A stretch of 64,000 bases of DNA from NCBI GenBank assembly GCA_914767715.1, contig OU612071.1, positions 18,596,948 through 18,660,947 on the forward strand, in the 5' to 3' direction. The notes under the pieces were generated by a model. It was not told where the DNA came from, did not search any database, and worked only from the letters and a program-made list of their open reading frames with translations. The translations under genes and the position numbers were made by a program. Positions within the stretch are counted from its first letter, which is position 1. Every line of letters starts with the position of its first letter. Source of the DNA: Membranipora membranacea. Its lineage: Eukaryota > Bryozoa > Gymnolaemata > Cheilostomatida > Membraniporidae. Positions 22,401 through 34,400 of this stretch are shown one piece after another.

Positions 22401-25400
22401 GCCCAATTCAGCTTATTTTTCCTGTGCTGCGTGGGTTCAAAAGTACCAAACTGGAGAGAAGACAACTCCGAACATATGCAAAAACTGGAACTCAGAAAAC
22501 TGTCGATGTGTTATTCAGATGTACTTAGCCATTCAAAAATTACTTAGAGAGATGCGATCATTAGAGGCTCCGAGTCCATACACAAAGAGACGGGTATCCG
22601 AACAGGAAGTTACGACAGCGTTATTATTCTAAAGTAGAGAAAACCTCATCCTCGTTATTTGATTTGTAAAGTACAACATTAAAAATACCAAGAATCATCA
22701 GAAAAGATAGAAAAAATGCTGACACATGGAAGTATGAGTGGTGGTTACCTATAATGTTATACACTTCTTATGATCTATCAAATACACAGCACAGTAATAT
22801 TGCATTTTGAAGTCAGTTTGGGTGAATACTGGATCTAGTTCGATCGAATTTGGCTGTGGTTCAACTTCAACTCATTGGGCACAGCTCCAATAACAGGGAT
22901 GGGAGATTGGTCGGCATTGCACATCATATACCACCAAGAAATATCACAAGTCATAATATACATTGCTACATCTGACACTGTCCTCCCTAACCTTGACTAT
23001 GTATATATATAGTGAAAGTAAAACTGAATTGCTTTCACATTCACTATAATATAATGATTTGACTTTGACATTGGCTCCCCCCTACCCAACAGCCAAAAAA
23101 AGTGAACACATTTGCTTACCCTTACCTGAGCCAAACCTTAACCCCTTATAGTCCAAAGTGACCACTTCATTTATCAAAACCTATAGTACTACAGTAGACT
23201 AACCGTTGTTGTAGCAGCCGATCCAGCCCCTCCAGCTCTGTGTAAGTACCTTGTGTACCCGCCGTAGCTAGATCTGAGGCGGACACGAGGTGTACCTGAT
23301 CCGTGTACCCACATGTCAAACTTAGCTAGAGAAAAAGAGAAAAAATTTCATCATAATTATAAAATTAGATATGTGAGCAAGAAATTTTGATTGCTGATTA
23401 TCGGTATTGCAGTTGACAGTTGACAAGATGTCTGCTTGCATGAAATAGTTCTATAGGGGTATTATGTAGTGTTGATCCGACAAAATACCTAGGTTTGTAG
23501 ACTTATCTCTAACAAGTTTAGAATTACGCCAACGTCTTTCCGGTGTGGGTGTGGCGTTAAAATCATAGATAATTCAATGATCTGAATACACCAAAAAATC
23601 TTCCTGCAAGGTTATCGCACTTCCCAAGTAATACTTGTTTCTGATTGGCGGGGAGTGACTTTGTTCATCCACTCATTGGTGTGATTACTTCCTTAATAAA
23701 GATAATGAGGAATTAGACTAAACTAATAGTCTCTATCTTTCCGTACGACGGGCGGGTAGCCTGTGTGTTCAGTCTTATGAGGCATAAGGCTGCGGAGCAG
23801 AATACAATATCAAATTAATATACCATGGGGGTTGATGAGAAAAGCTGCATTAGGTGTGATACAATCAGAAACTAATGGGCTATGCTGATCTATGCTGACT
23901 AAGTGACTCGGATTTAATCTTTCATTCACAGAGCTGACAACCAGTCATTTCTTCGTGAAATATTCTCTGATTAATATCCATGTATGTCAATTTGCATAGC
24001 ACCAGTGCAATATTTTGGAATTCCACTTTATTATTAGAGGCCCAAAATCAGATGCTATCATAGTGGTACAGCGTGGTACAGCGTGGCAGAGCGCGGCACA
24101 GCTTAGCGAATGTATGGATTGTGCCATTTATTAAAAGTTAATCAGCTATTTCTTGGTATCTTTCAAAGCAAGAAGTTGGAAGCTTATTTATATGACCACA
24201 TTGGCAAATTCAAACGATGGCAAATATGTCGACACCTCCAAGTCTAGACACACTGCTCCTAGCCATAATTCTCAAAAAGTAGGATAAAACCATGGACATT
24301 TGAATTTTTGACATCGTGATCGTAAAGTATCACATTACCACTCCAATCAGCCGACCTGCCAATGGTTGAACTGATAAACAAACCAATGGTTTGGTAAAAG
24401 GTTCTCCAAAGAATTAGTATAATTAAAACTACAGAACCCAGCACTGTCATCAAAAGTTATTACACAGGATGTTAAGATTTAGAAATAATGATAATTATCA
24501 TCTATCTATAACATTGATTCTTAATCAAAGGTTGGCAAGTAAAGCAAATTTAGTAACATGGTAGTCATTTACCATTTAACACCTCCCGAAATTGATTATT
24601 GAGTTTTGCATTATATAATTTATTGCATCATTTTGCCACCGCTGACACTTTGATAATAATTTGTCTCCATTAATATTAAATTATTTATTGAAAACTATCA
24701 GTTCTGGATTTGCACGACCACTAACTCTGTTTCGCTAAAGGTATCTGCTATGTTGAACTTGTAATTCATAAGTAAAAGCGAATGTGGGATATAAAGATTT
24801 TACATTTTCTGAGCGGATAGAGTTGTCCTCTCATGGGTACAGGTACTGGGACCTATGGTTCTCATGCAGAACCCTATCTCCATGCCCTCAGGAAACCTGT
24901 CCACTCTTTATTTGGATGAGGCAGAGAGGGTTAATTTTTATTGCAACTAAAGAGGTGCAATCACACAGTGGACTTCCAGTATTAGTAGTCCGGTTCTGCA
25001 AAGACGTGGCAAGGTTGAATTGTCCTGGTTTAATGGTTGAACGGCGCTGGGATTCGAACCTCAACCTCAAATATTGCAAGTCTGTACCCCTATCCAAGAC
25101 CTTACCTCAAGATAAACAAACAACTCTAGTGAGGCGTTACCTCTGGGGTCATGCCATGATCCTGGCACCATTTGTAGAGAGCTGCCTGCACCTGATGCCG
25201 GTACTTTGAGGTACCTTAATGTACACAAGTCCTGAAGCCTGAACTGTCCGACGTAGTGCACAGGGGAACTACAGCCTCCAACATTATATACCATCATAAC
25301 TGAAATAAAATGGAAGTTCTATGCATGTCATTGACTAAAAGCTAATAAAGTAACATGGCTTTATTACTTGAAATCATGACTTTCGATCAATCATTTTTGA

Positions 25401-26381
25401 TGACCACTAATATATCTGACTGAAATTGGCAATATACACGAATGTAGTACAGTATTTACTTCTGCCAGTGCTTTCGGTATGCAGAATATGGTACGGTTCC
25501 AAGGGAAACAACAATTATATCTTCCACCATTGGGCTATTGCCAAGAAAACTTCTAACACATACTTGGAAAGACATTACAAACAGTTTTTTGTGTTTTATA
25601 ACTAAAGGCTCGTTGAATATAGGAATATAGGCTCGTGGTATGTGCCTGGATGAGTGAATTAACCTATAAATCAAATAACCACTCCCATAACAGGAATTCT
25701 CACTTATGCATGACAAGTATACATCGGACATCGCACATGTTGTACTAGTTGGCCAAAGCTAGCAGTATTAGAGAAAATTAATGAGAACAAGTAACAATGT
25801 TTGCTAGCTCCATCGAGAGTTTATAAATAAAGTAACAAGGTCCACTAAATGTTGGTCAGCCTAGTCTAGGATATGTTTTATGAATAAGAGCAATACAAAC
25901 ATTAGTAAACCTTGACAAGGATCGAAATTCATATCAGTCCACGTCAGTCTAGACCAAGTTTGGTCCATTTGCCTGAATTCTGAGTTGCTCCCCCTTCACT
26001 GGTCATGCAGCGTGACCAGTGGAAGGGAATAACCGGAATGCAGGCAATGGAATTAAACTTTGATCTAATGTAGGTCCGACATTTACCCGATCCTGTATAT
26101 CCTTATTTCACGACTTTAGTAGCATAAAGATAATAAACATACATTTTTCATAATTGAACTGTGATACGCCTGATATTTAATTTGTTTCTCAATGCCTTGA
26201 CAGATCATCCTAGCTTCAAATAGAACCCATGTCTTGGGTGCCTAATATACTAGGTTGATAATCTTAAAGAGTTTTGAAAGGTACAGGTACAAAGATCAAC
26301 TGAATGACAAAGCACGCAGCGATACTTACCCAGTAATACAAGAATGATAACTGCAGTATTTCCAAGTCTTAGATAACCCAT
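16407..26381 (-). CDS. Secreted Cys-containing protein of unknown family (complete, 12 exons, 487 aa)
   Basis: Exons in order of transcription: 26381-26330 (ATG), 25299-25141, 23325-23204, 22628-22544, 21807-21700, 21020-20844, 20517-20407, 18842-18745, 18474-18355, 17961-17757, 17266-17147, 16513-16407 (TAA). All 11 junctions have AG/GT and matching phases, and the exon sum is 1464 bases, exactly 488 codons. That is strong evidence for a real gene. The N-terminus MGYLRLGNTAVIILVLL is a signal peptide or anchor. A Cys cluster (CKP, LRCNQCEWCQ) follows, then a dibasic RRRKRQ stretch at about residues 222-227, then a beta-rich C-terminal half with a basic module CRRCGA...RFCNSRKC. I do not recognise the family. 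A netrin-like (NTR) C-terminal fold is a weak possibility from Cys spacing only. Function unknown. Confidence 0.8.
16790..17080 (+). repeat. Intronic dispersed repeat, + copy of an inverted pair
   Basis: Shares GGTTCACAGGCT, TTTTACTGCAA, GACTTTTCAGCCTGAGATC and GAAAATAGCATTTAG with 19300-19625, where they occur on the opposite strand. It lies between exons 17147 and 16513. Confidence 0.75.
17757..17961 (-). CDS. Basic Cys-module exon of the unknown secreted protein
   Basis: Encodes KRRCRRCGASTTRRKTAK, then RFCNSRKCAKK, then a hydrophobic beta-like run VFVVVRVRGDEVML. Four Cys in a strongly basic stretch suggest a disulfide-bonded, heparin-binding-like segment. The next exon (17266-17147) continues as DVYLAVLQLSTGETTLVV. 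Confidence 0.7.
19300..19625 (-). repeat. Intronic dispersed repeat, inverted copy
   Basis: Reverse complement of the 16790-17080 repeat over roughly 290 bases with scattered differences. It lies in the intron between exons 20407 and 18842. Confidence 0.75.
20225..20345. repeat. Dispersed repeat fragment shared with 5830-5910
   Basis: TAAATTGCCATT and ATATCTTCCCCTAATC, with similar spacing and an ATATATATCA tail, occur in both places. Confidence 0.5.
20844..21020 (-). CDS. Exon with RRRKR proprotein-convertase-like site
   Basis: A phase 1-1 exon with acceptor TTTTTTTTAG, encoding a Trp/Tyr-rich stretch (GRSWWSLYDYLVRF) and then IYDRRRKRQVSG. The R-R-K-R-Q sequence fits a furin-type site (R-x-K/R-R) in a secreted protein. 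Cleavage would split the protein into about 226 and 261 residue parts. Whether it is cut is inference. Confidence 0.7.
25020..25110 (-). repeat. Fragment with a tRNA-type B box
   Basis: On the minus strand GAGGTTCGAATCCCAGC contains an exact B box (GGTTCGAATCC). A convincing A box is not visible, so this is probably a SINE fragment. It supplies a decoy donor (GAGGTAAGG) just beyond the chosen end of exon 25299-25141. Confidence 0.4.
26330..26381 (-). CDS. Signal peptide exon of the unknown secreted protein
   Basis: ATG at 26381 opens MGYLRLGNTAVIILVLL, a short N-region followed by a hydrophobic core. The donor GTAAGTATC is strong. The exon ends in phase 1, and the next exon (acceptor TTTATTTCAG, start 25299) begins with the two bases needed. 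No other in-frame ATG lies between this one and the upstream stop. Confidence 0.7.
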
Positions 26382-27224
26382 CTTATCTGGTCTCTGTTGT
26401 GCTCTCAATGAAGTATCAAGGTCTTCTACTCCTCGCTGGCAGCTAAACAATGACAAGTTCACACGCTAGCATTGACTTTAAACATGCAAGGTGTGCAAAC
26501 ACCATTACGATTAGATTGATGTGACCAACCCTTGGCACGCTCCATTTGGCAAATTGTTGCGTATTAGCCTTTGAATTTACCGTCAATGTAGAGGAAGTCA
26601 ATCTTGAAATACCCTTTTCATTCTTGAGCCACTTTAAGTGAAGAAATGCAGCAAATGCAACCACAGCTCAGCCAGTTGCTGACTGCAAGTGAGGTTCAAA
26701 GCAACATCGGCAGCATAAAGTATAAATACGTGATTGTATAGGTAGTTGTCTTCAGCAGTGTGGACTCACAGATGTAGCTAAGCCCCTCTGTACTGATATC
26801 TAACATACCTCTTCTGGCGTAGTATAATCCAGCTAGAAGTTGGGCCATACGTGTGTAGCATACCACAGTACAGTGTAACCCTCTGAAAGACTTGCACGCT
26901 CTGAAGATAATACTACGGTATGCAGTACACCCTACTAATATAGACTAATAATTCATCATTTCCTTGAGATTATAACTAATCCGATCAGCCGTAAAGGAGA
27001 TTATCTAACTTGTAAAACACCGCCTCTCCATTCCGTTTTGCCTGAAGGCTGCTTCGAACCATGAAACCAGTAGGAAAACATTGGTATTACCCACTCTCTT
27101 ACAATGAGAAGATAACTAAGTTCTACATATTTGTGGTACGGAATGCTCAGAGTTTGAGCAGAGGAAAGCCTTATAGGTCAGAAGCAGCCTAGCAATAACT
27201 GCTCTATAAAATAATGGCACGGAC

Positions 27225-29400
27225 AATTTTTGATGGCAGGATACTGATCGCATTTTATACTTCATTGGTGTTTGTTCTGTAAAGTTCACTGTGTGTACCC
27301 AGTTGTAGTGGTCATATTTGGAAATTAAAAGGTGTTTTGTTTTTACATTATATGTCTGGGGAAATAATTCCTACTAATGAACTAACTCATATGCAGAACG
27401 TTCTGATCTTCAGGGAATTCCGGGTTGAAACTGTATTGTGGGGATTTTGTTTACTTGGCAATCTATTTATCAAGTGAACTTGCGGAAGTGTGCTCGTGTA
27501 AGATCAGCACAAATTAAAAAAATTTCAATAAGTATAATGTCAGACCTTTATGAGGCTAGTATGATATTGTGTGGTCTAAGACTACTGTCTTGCGGCAGCA
27601 TATACGCAATTTTTCTCAAAATTGCAAAAAATAATTGAAAAATTAAAAATTCAATACAAGGTGTTTCTATTGTAAAACAAAGTGTTGAATCCAAAAATAT
27701 GGGTGTATCCTGTTGAAGCGATCATGTCAGCGGCAGCACAGCAGCATGTCCTCATTTCTTCTAAAAATTGCGTTAAATGAGTGAAATGTTAAGGGTTTAA
27801 ATAAAATTGGTTTTTAGGGCAAAACAATGTGCTGAACCCGGTTGATAAAGGTCGATTAAAATCGGATGTCATACCACACGCCACATCCCGGAGCACGGGC
27901 AGCGAAATATTATTTTACCTTAATGGCAAGGCCGCAATGTCTGCGCCAATTTGCTCTCTGTTTGCAGGCAGGTCGGAGCACACCTGGGGGCCAACCAAAC
28001 CCCAGTAGTCGGTAGACTGCAGTGAGATTCGAGCCTACGACCTTCGTCACTTACGTGTTGAAGGACCGGCGCTCTAACCAACTGAGCTATGTCCTACTCC
28101 ACTAGTAGTTGTTGCGATCATGTCAGCGACAGCATGGCAGCATTATTGCTATTTTTCTCAAAATTGCTTATAATAAGTGAAATGTTACGAGTTTAAAATA
28201 AGGGTATTTCTAGGGTAAAACAACACGTTGAGAGTGTACCCAGGTGTAGCAATCATGTCAGCGGCAGCGCAGTAGAATATCCGCAATTTTTCTCACAACC
28301 GGTAAGGTAAGTGAAACTTTAAGTGTTTAATATGGTCAGCAGTAACCACGACTATATGTATGATATGAACAAGATATTCTATCGCATCATTTTAAAAGGT
28401 GGTCAGCGTCGGCGCTACATCTCCACGAGGAGAAGACAAAAAGCAGCCTAGTAGTAAGACTGCTCAAAAAGTGATAGCATAAGACAAATTTGATGTAGGA
28501 AAAAAGTGTTTACCCAGTTGAAGAGGTCAGCGGCAACACTACTGCATATCCCAAATATTCATACTATTGATTGTGATGCAGTTGGTAGAAGTCAGGACTA
28601 TAGTCCTGGGTTCAACATGGTATATGCTTCATCATTGCATGAGGGGTTGGTCTGAGACAGAGCTACCGCATATCCCCATATCATGTCATTAGCATGTTAG
28701 AAAATATGCGAAGCAGACATATCTAAGTTGAAAAAATGTACTTTTATCAATGTTGGTGTTGCAAAGCAACATTAAAATCTCTTGTCAGTGACAGAACTCA
28801 TTTATGTTCCCACAAACAACTGACACTGAAGCTCTCAGATAGTCAGTATTTGTGAACCATCTTTAGAAGTGATTGATTTCAGACTCTGACAGTTGAGTTT
28901 TGTTCCGAAAAGTGAGGCACTCATTGAACTCATTGCTCATGTGCTATGCAAAAGATATCCAGCTGAAAAATGACATATGAGGCAATTGAGACATTGAAAA
29001 TGCTGTTTGTAATTGTCCCAAGACAGGTCTTAAGACCATGCAATGTCATACTAGTCTCATAAGAAGTTTGACATAATTTAATTGAAATTTTTCAATTTGT
29101 GCTGGTCTAATACGAGCAGACTTCTGTAAGTTTACTTGGTGTATCAATTGTCATGTCAACAAAATCCCACAATGCAATTTCAACCTGGAATTCCCTGAAG
29201 ATCAGAACGTTTTGCATATGAGTTAGTTCATTAGTAGGAGTTATGTCCCCACACATATAATGCAAAAACAAAACACCTTTAAATTTCTAAAAATGACCAT
29301 TACAACTGGGTACACCCTGTGAATTTTGCAGAACATACACCAATGAAGTATAAAACATGAGAAGTATCCTGCCATCAAATATTGTCCATGCCAAAACAAC
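27225..29400. mobile_element. Large inverted repeat with internal tandem units (probable non-autonomous transposon)
   Basis: The arms 27225-27600 and 29020-29400 are inverted copies. Shared blocks include TTTGATGGCAGGATACT, TACTTCATTGGTGT, GTACCCAGTTGTA and GAACGTTCTGATCTTCAGGG/CCCTGAAGATCAGAACGTT. Between them are repeated units of about 140-165 bp with ATCATGTCAGCGGCAGC, at about 27585, 27718, 28110 and 28245. No transposase frame is visible. Confidence 0.7.
27850..28094 (-). repeat. tRNA-derived SINE
   Basis: The minus strand from 28094 begins GGACATAGCTCAGTTGGTTA, with A box TAGCTCAGTTGG (28089-28078) and B box GGCTCGAATC (28035-28026). About 175 bases of unrelated body follow. It splits the tandem units of the surrounding inverted-repeat element, so it inserted later. 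It is not a functional tRNA, because the anticodon arm and B box deviate from consensus. Confidence 0.7.
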
Positions 29401-29534
29401 TTATGCTATAGCTGCTTCTGCATGCATAAGCAAATCCCCAAAATGAAAGACTTCAGAAGGACCAAAGCAATATTTAGTCCGGCAGCTAGGACTGCGGAAA
29501 TTATGAAACATTTGAACACTAATATAAAAATTCA

Positions 29535-29850
29535 TAGCTCTTCCGGGTAAAAGTTATGTGTAGCTTTAGAAATTGCCTCCTTTTATCATCGATTGCGCCT
29601 ATGAGGTTTCAGAATCTAGTGCTGTACCAGCGCAACATGCTACTCTTTGTATCCACTTTAGAGAATTGTAAAGGTTAATAGACAAAGTTATCTACTATTG
29701 TACAATGCTCTGGAAACATAAATGTTTTGGAGGTTAAAGCACATTGCGCTGGTACAGTACTTGATTTTCAAACCTCATAGGTGCAACTGATGAAAAAAGG
29801 AGGTAATTTATAAAGAACCACAAATAATTTTTCCGGGTAGAGCTTTCGAT
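29535..29850. repeat. Foldback element, arms about 130 bp
   Basis: CCTATGAGGTTT and GTGCTGTACCAGCGCAA on the left recur inverted as TTGCGCTGGTACAG and AAACCTCATAGG on the right. Outer blocks AGCTCTTCCGGGTA/CCGGGTAGAGCT also pair. The loop is about 55 bases. Confidence 0.7.
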
Positions 29851-30132
29851 TTGTTAAGTGTCAAATATTGCATACCTACTGCAGATAATGAAAATAATGA
29901 AGATTGAATATCAATCATTGTGATATTTTTGATCAAGATTTTAAGACTGAAATGAAAAGGATGTATTTCGATGAAGCAGTTCAGATTGAAGTTGAGATGA
30001 GCTTGTTTAATTGCTTTATTTTATCAAATGAACATGATGCAGTCCAATAACTGTGTATTTTTCAAAAAGTAGTGGTATTATATCTCAGAAAATCTGATCT
30101 AGACGAGAGTATTCAGAAGTCCTCCTGTGATT

Positions 30133-30390
30133 CCACGCCACGCCACGCCACGCCACGCCACGCCACGCCACGCCACGCCACGCCACGCCACGCCACGCCA
30201 CGCCACGCCACGCCACGCCACGCCACGCCACGCCACGCCACGCCACGCCACGCCACGCCACGCCACGCCACGCCACGCCACGCCACGCCACGCCACGCCA
30301 CGCCACGCCACGCCACGCCACGCCACGCCACGCCAAGCCAAGCCACGCCACGCCACGCCACGCCACGCCACGCCACGCCACGCCACGCCA
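30133..30390 (+). repeat. CCACG (CGCCA) pentamer satellite, about 51 units
   Basis: Near-perfect 5-bp repeat over 258 bases, with only two variant units (AGCCA at 30336-30345). It is about 80% GC with a CpG every 5 bp in an AT-rich region. All six frames stay open because five codons cycle without a stop, reading RHATP or AWRGV repeats. Those frames are not evidence for a gene. Confidence 0.95.
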
Positions 30391-31270
30391 GTAGATAAAG
30401 GATAAGTCATAAAGAGATGAAGCGGTTCATGCATAAATGATTTAATACTTTTTTCCCATTTCTGGTATTCCAAGTAGTGTAAAAGCATACTTCAAGCATA
30501 GCCTATATCAAACATGACGGTATATTTCAAGCTTGACATGTATGCATATATTCGCCTTACTTGTGCTAAATCTTGATAAGCATCCCGTAAATGACAGCAG
30601 TAATGAATTCTGAGGTAACAAGTTTTATCATGATCCTAGGAAGTTCAAAGTTTTTCTCTAATAGAAGTTGGTACAATATCCTCAATATATATATCAATAT
30701 ATTCAACTCCCATAGTGTATTTAAATCTGTATCCTCTACCAATTGGTATGTCACTATATATATATATATATATAACCTTGATAGCTCCCCCAGTTGTAAA
30801 AAGAGGCTTGATTATTTTTTCAAAGGTATCATATTCATAATGTTGAAGCTGCCTCACATAGCTTACAAACCCCTAACTGAAGGTTTAGCAGCCTTTCATA
30901 ACAGTTAGTCAAAAGGAGATAAATATCTTCCTCACCAACTTTCACTAGCTGATTGTGGTGGCAAGCGTCAGCAGAAAGAATATTTGTCTTAGGGGAATCA
31001 TGAAGTAATTCTCTAAATCGTTCCTAATTCACCAAGTTTATCACTTATAAAATGAATTAATTGTATATTTCACGAGCCTTGACATTGGCTAGCTTATTGC
31101 TTTATGGAGAGATTAAATGTTCATATCATACAACTATTATAGTTAGCAGAAGCAAACACCATCAATCAATGATAATAAATTATCGGAAGATGTCTGAAGA
31201 CTTTTTACTATGATACCAAGAATCTTGAAGAAAAAACAGCAATGTTGGGATTTGGATATGTTGCCTCGTG

Positions 31271-31276
31271 TTTATT
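31271..31276 (-). terminator. Possible poly(A) signal of the lectin gene
   Basis: AATAAA on the minus strand, about 130 bases past the TAA at 31403. Confidence 0.35.
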
Positions 31277-31402
31277 TCAGCTAAACAACAACAAACTTAT
31301 TATCAAAACAGAAAAATCAATTACTTTGATTATTGCAAAGTACATGTAACAAGTTATAATTGTTTTTGTCCATTCAGTTAGGGAGATGTTATATCATCAT
31401 CA

Positions 31403-34400
31403 TTAGTAATCTGCAGGCCCTAAAATAAACAATGAAATAATATCATAGAACAAGAAATATCTGAAAGATGAGAAGCTGCCGGGGCCAATGAGTTGACAAA
31501 CAAAAGTTCTAAATCTGTATAGTGGAGAGGATGTTTTGTTTAAAAAATAGCAATTCTAGAGATCTGAGAACCATTTCAAGTTTCAAAATCTATATGAAAA
31601 ACATATAGATATTTTCTCAACTGATATGAGCTGCAACAATTGATAATTTTGTGCGAGTTGAACCTTGGTATGGTGAAGTGTGTTTTTGTCGCTCACCAGA
31701 GATCAGTTAAATAACCACATAGATTAACAAGATACTGGCACTCAGGATAGTTAACAGCCATATTGAATAAGTTATGGCACAATCTACTATACATATATAT
31801 ATATACATATAAGAGCAATTAGGGTTATATAAAAATGGAATGCCAAAAGAGCTGTGTATGACGTGGAGTATTCAATTAATTTGTTGTTAGGCCACCTTTT
31901 TTAGCTTTCTAGGAGAGCCTGTGCCTCCCCTAAAACTCTGAGCTGTACGTTACTTACTGGCCTGTATAGGAAAATTCAGTGATAGTGTTTTTAAAAATGA
32001 ACTCAGATGGATTAGCTTAAAGTATATGTTACTTACTGGTGCACATGAAGTTCATGACCTCAGTACAATCATCGTCACAGAATGTTCTCCTAAAGTCATC
32101 AGAAGGACACAAATTTATACAGCGGGCATTCTCTGCTTTAGCACCGAGTGGCTCTCCAGTTTTAAAGAGATCCCAGGTAATTCCGTTCCAGATATTAGTG
32201 TGGATCCTTGTCTGGTAAACTCCGGTCCAGTACTTTGTATCACCAAGTCCTGTTAATGTAGACCAGATACTATTTATTGAATATGAATTATACTTGTATA
32301 TAATTAATACATATTTATCTATATATTACATGTATGTTTATATATATATAAGATATTTATTGTAACTTTCAAGTATGAGTGCTAATATTGAATATTAAAT
32401 TATTAATATTTCATGTACATAACATTTAAATAAATACACATTTCAATATAAATATATGAACATACATTAAATATATAAACTGAATAAATAAATAAAATAA
32501 TATGTTGACTCAATTACATATATACAAATATACTTTATATTATATATATATATATATAATAAAAACATAAGTATGTTTATATATATTTCTATGTAAACAT
32601 ATTTTAGAATTAATGTACATGAAATATTAATAATACAATATTTAATATTAGCACTAATACTTAAAAGGTACAAGAAATATATTTGAACATTGATCTCATG
32701 GCGGTTTCTAGATAATTCAAAATGTTTAAATGTTTGCAATTTTCAGCTCCTTTGAAGATTGTAACATTTTCCAATTTTTTGTTCACAATTGGAATCAAAT
32801 TAAAAAGCTTCCAATATGGATAATCAATAAATGAACAATTGAACATAAGAAATCCTATGATGAGTACATAGTGTATAAACAACACAATTACAATCAGTTG
32901 TCTCATCTTTGAACATAACAATAACTATGACTAGTGCGCAGTAATAATAACAACTTTATAACAATAAGTTGCCTTATCTTTGAACATAAGAATAATTATG
33001 ATGAGTGCTTGATGTAAAAACAACATTATTACAAGCAATGATCTTATCCTTGTTCCTTACCCTCTCTAATCGCTGTTTCCTTTGTGAAAACTGCATCACT
33101 AATTATTCGGTAAACCGGCATGGATCCCCAAAATTCATCCTCGCAGAATTGCTTGGCATCATACCAGTTCTTCTTCTCCTCACTGAAGAACAGGCACTCC
33201 TTTTTCTTGCTGTCATAGTACCATCCATCCTTGCATGTCTCTGTCACAGAATTATATATTGCATACAATATAATATAATGTATCATGTAATATAATCAAT
33301 TTTGATATTGACCACAATCGACCACATGTTCAAAGATCTATGTGCAATCTTGATTGTGAGTACAACAAAAGAAGAATGCATTTAGCTCTTTTACTCTTTG
33401 AAAGATGACAGATACGTCTGGCCTCAGGTGGCACACTTGCCGTAGTAAAACTGTTTGCATCAATAGTCAAAAAACTACTATGAATTCACCTTATCTTAAT
33501 GAGCAAAGAGTTGTTTTTTATAGCTTGTCCTGTGCTAATATATGATGGCTTCAGACAAACAGATATAATATACAGATGTATTCCAAACTGACATTGTTGT
33601 ATTAACGATCAGTCTGCTTAGGTCTGCTTTCACTGAATTTAATTGCTCTCATGGAACAGAAATATTACCATACCCTTATACAGTTGAAGCACTCGACACA
33701 GGGGCTGATCTGGCATTGATCCCATTGGTTGTCCCTACTAGCATGAATGATACAGCCTGGGAAATTTTCCAGTTTACAGAACTGTAAACAGTAATAAATT
33801 ACCTTCAGCACTGATACTTTGGGTAGATATGGCGTTAAAAGTTCGCTTACCGACACAGATGAATTTCTGTTCACTGTCACAATCAAAGTTGTAGGCATTG
33901 AAGTGATCTTTCTTCGTACCCAGAGTAGCACAGGTGGCGAATCCCGCGGGCCACGTTGGTGGGTAAACAGGCTGTCCCTTAGCCCAAGTCCACCTATATA
34001 TCGGTACGGTGTCTTCCTGTGTCTTCCATCCTTTAAACCTGTTCGTCATCTTTATGCCGATCCAGTAATGTTCTGTGAAGCCTTTTAATCAAGAAACAAA
34101 TATTTTTACTTACTTTTGATACTGTTTCTCATTGTATCTTGCCATCTCACTAACTGTGTAACAAATTACCTCAATTTACCTTTGTGACAAAAGCTTTCTG
34201 TTGTCTACTCCCAATCACCAAAGGAGAATGGCAGCTTATGTCTATGTTAGGTGTTTGTTAATTTATGATCCTAAAGATGGCCCACATCAGTTCTTGTAGA
34301 CAGTTGGAACAAATATTTTGATTCAAGACTAATCGTAAGGAAGTTTTAGCTCTCAGCAGTCATATCCTAACATAGTTTAGAAATTCTCAACTGCAACTGT

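Larger units (their letters stand above)
26382..31402. other. Intergenic repeat block between two minus-strand genes
   Basis: No coding exon found. It holds the promoter side of the 487-aa protein gene, the large inverted repeat 27225-29400, a tRNA-derived SINE, the foldback 29535-29850, the CGCCA array and an AT-rich stretch. The two-way open frames at 30-31 kb come from repeats. Confidence 0.6.

Noticed and set aside
25100-25110. Stronger-looking donor GAGGTAAGG for the second exon of the unknown gene
   Set aside because: It would leave phase 0 and break the match to the next exon. It also lies in the fragment carrying a tRNA-type B box.
25456-25590. Open minus frame between the first two exons of the unknown secreted gene
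   Set aside because: Its only open reading is phase 2-2, while the flanking exons need phase 1. The flanking exons join directly in frame.
28026-28094. tRNA gene on the minus strand
   Set aside because: A and B boxes are present, but the B box deviates and the rest continues as a SINE body. Arms do not fold as a proper tRNA.
30072-30488. Long open frames in all six frames (RHATP and AWRGV repeat proteins)
   Set aside because: They are a direct result of the CGCCA pentamer array, which contains no stop in any frame.
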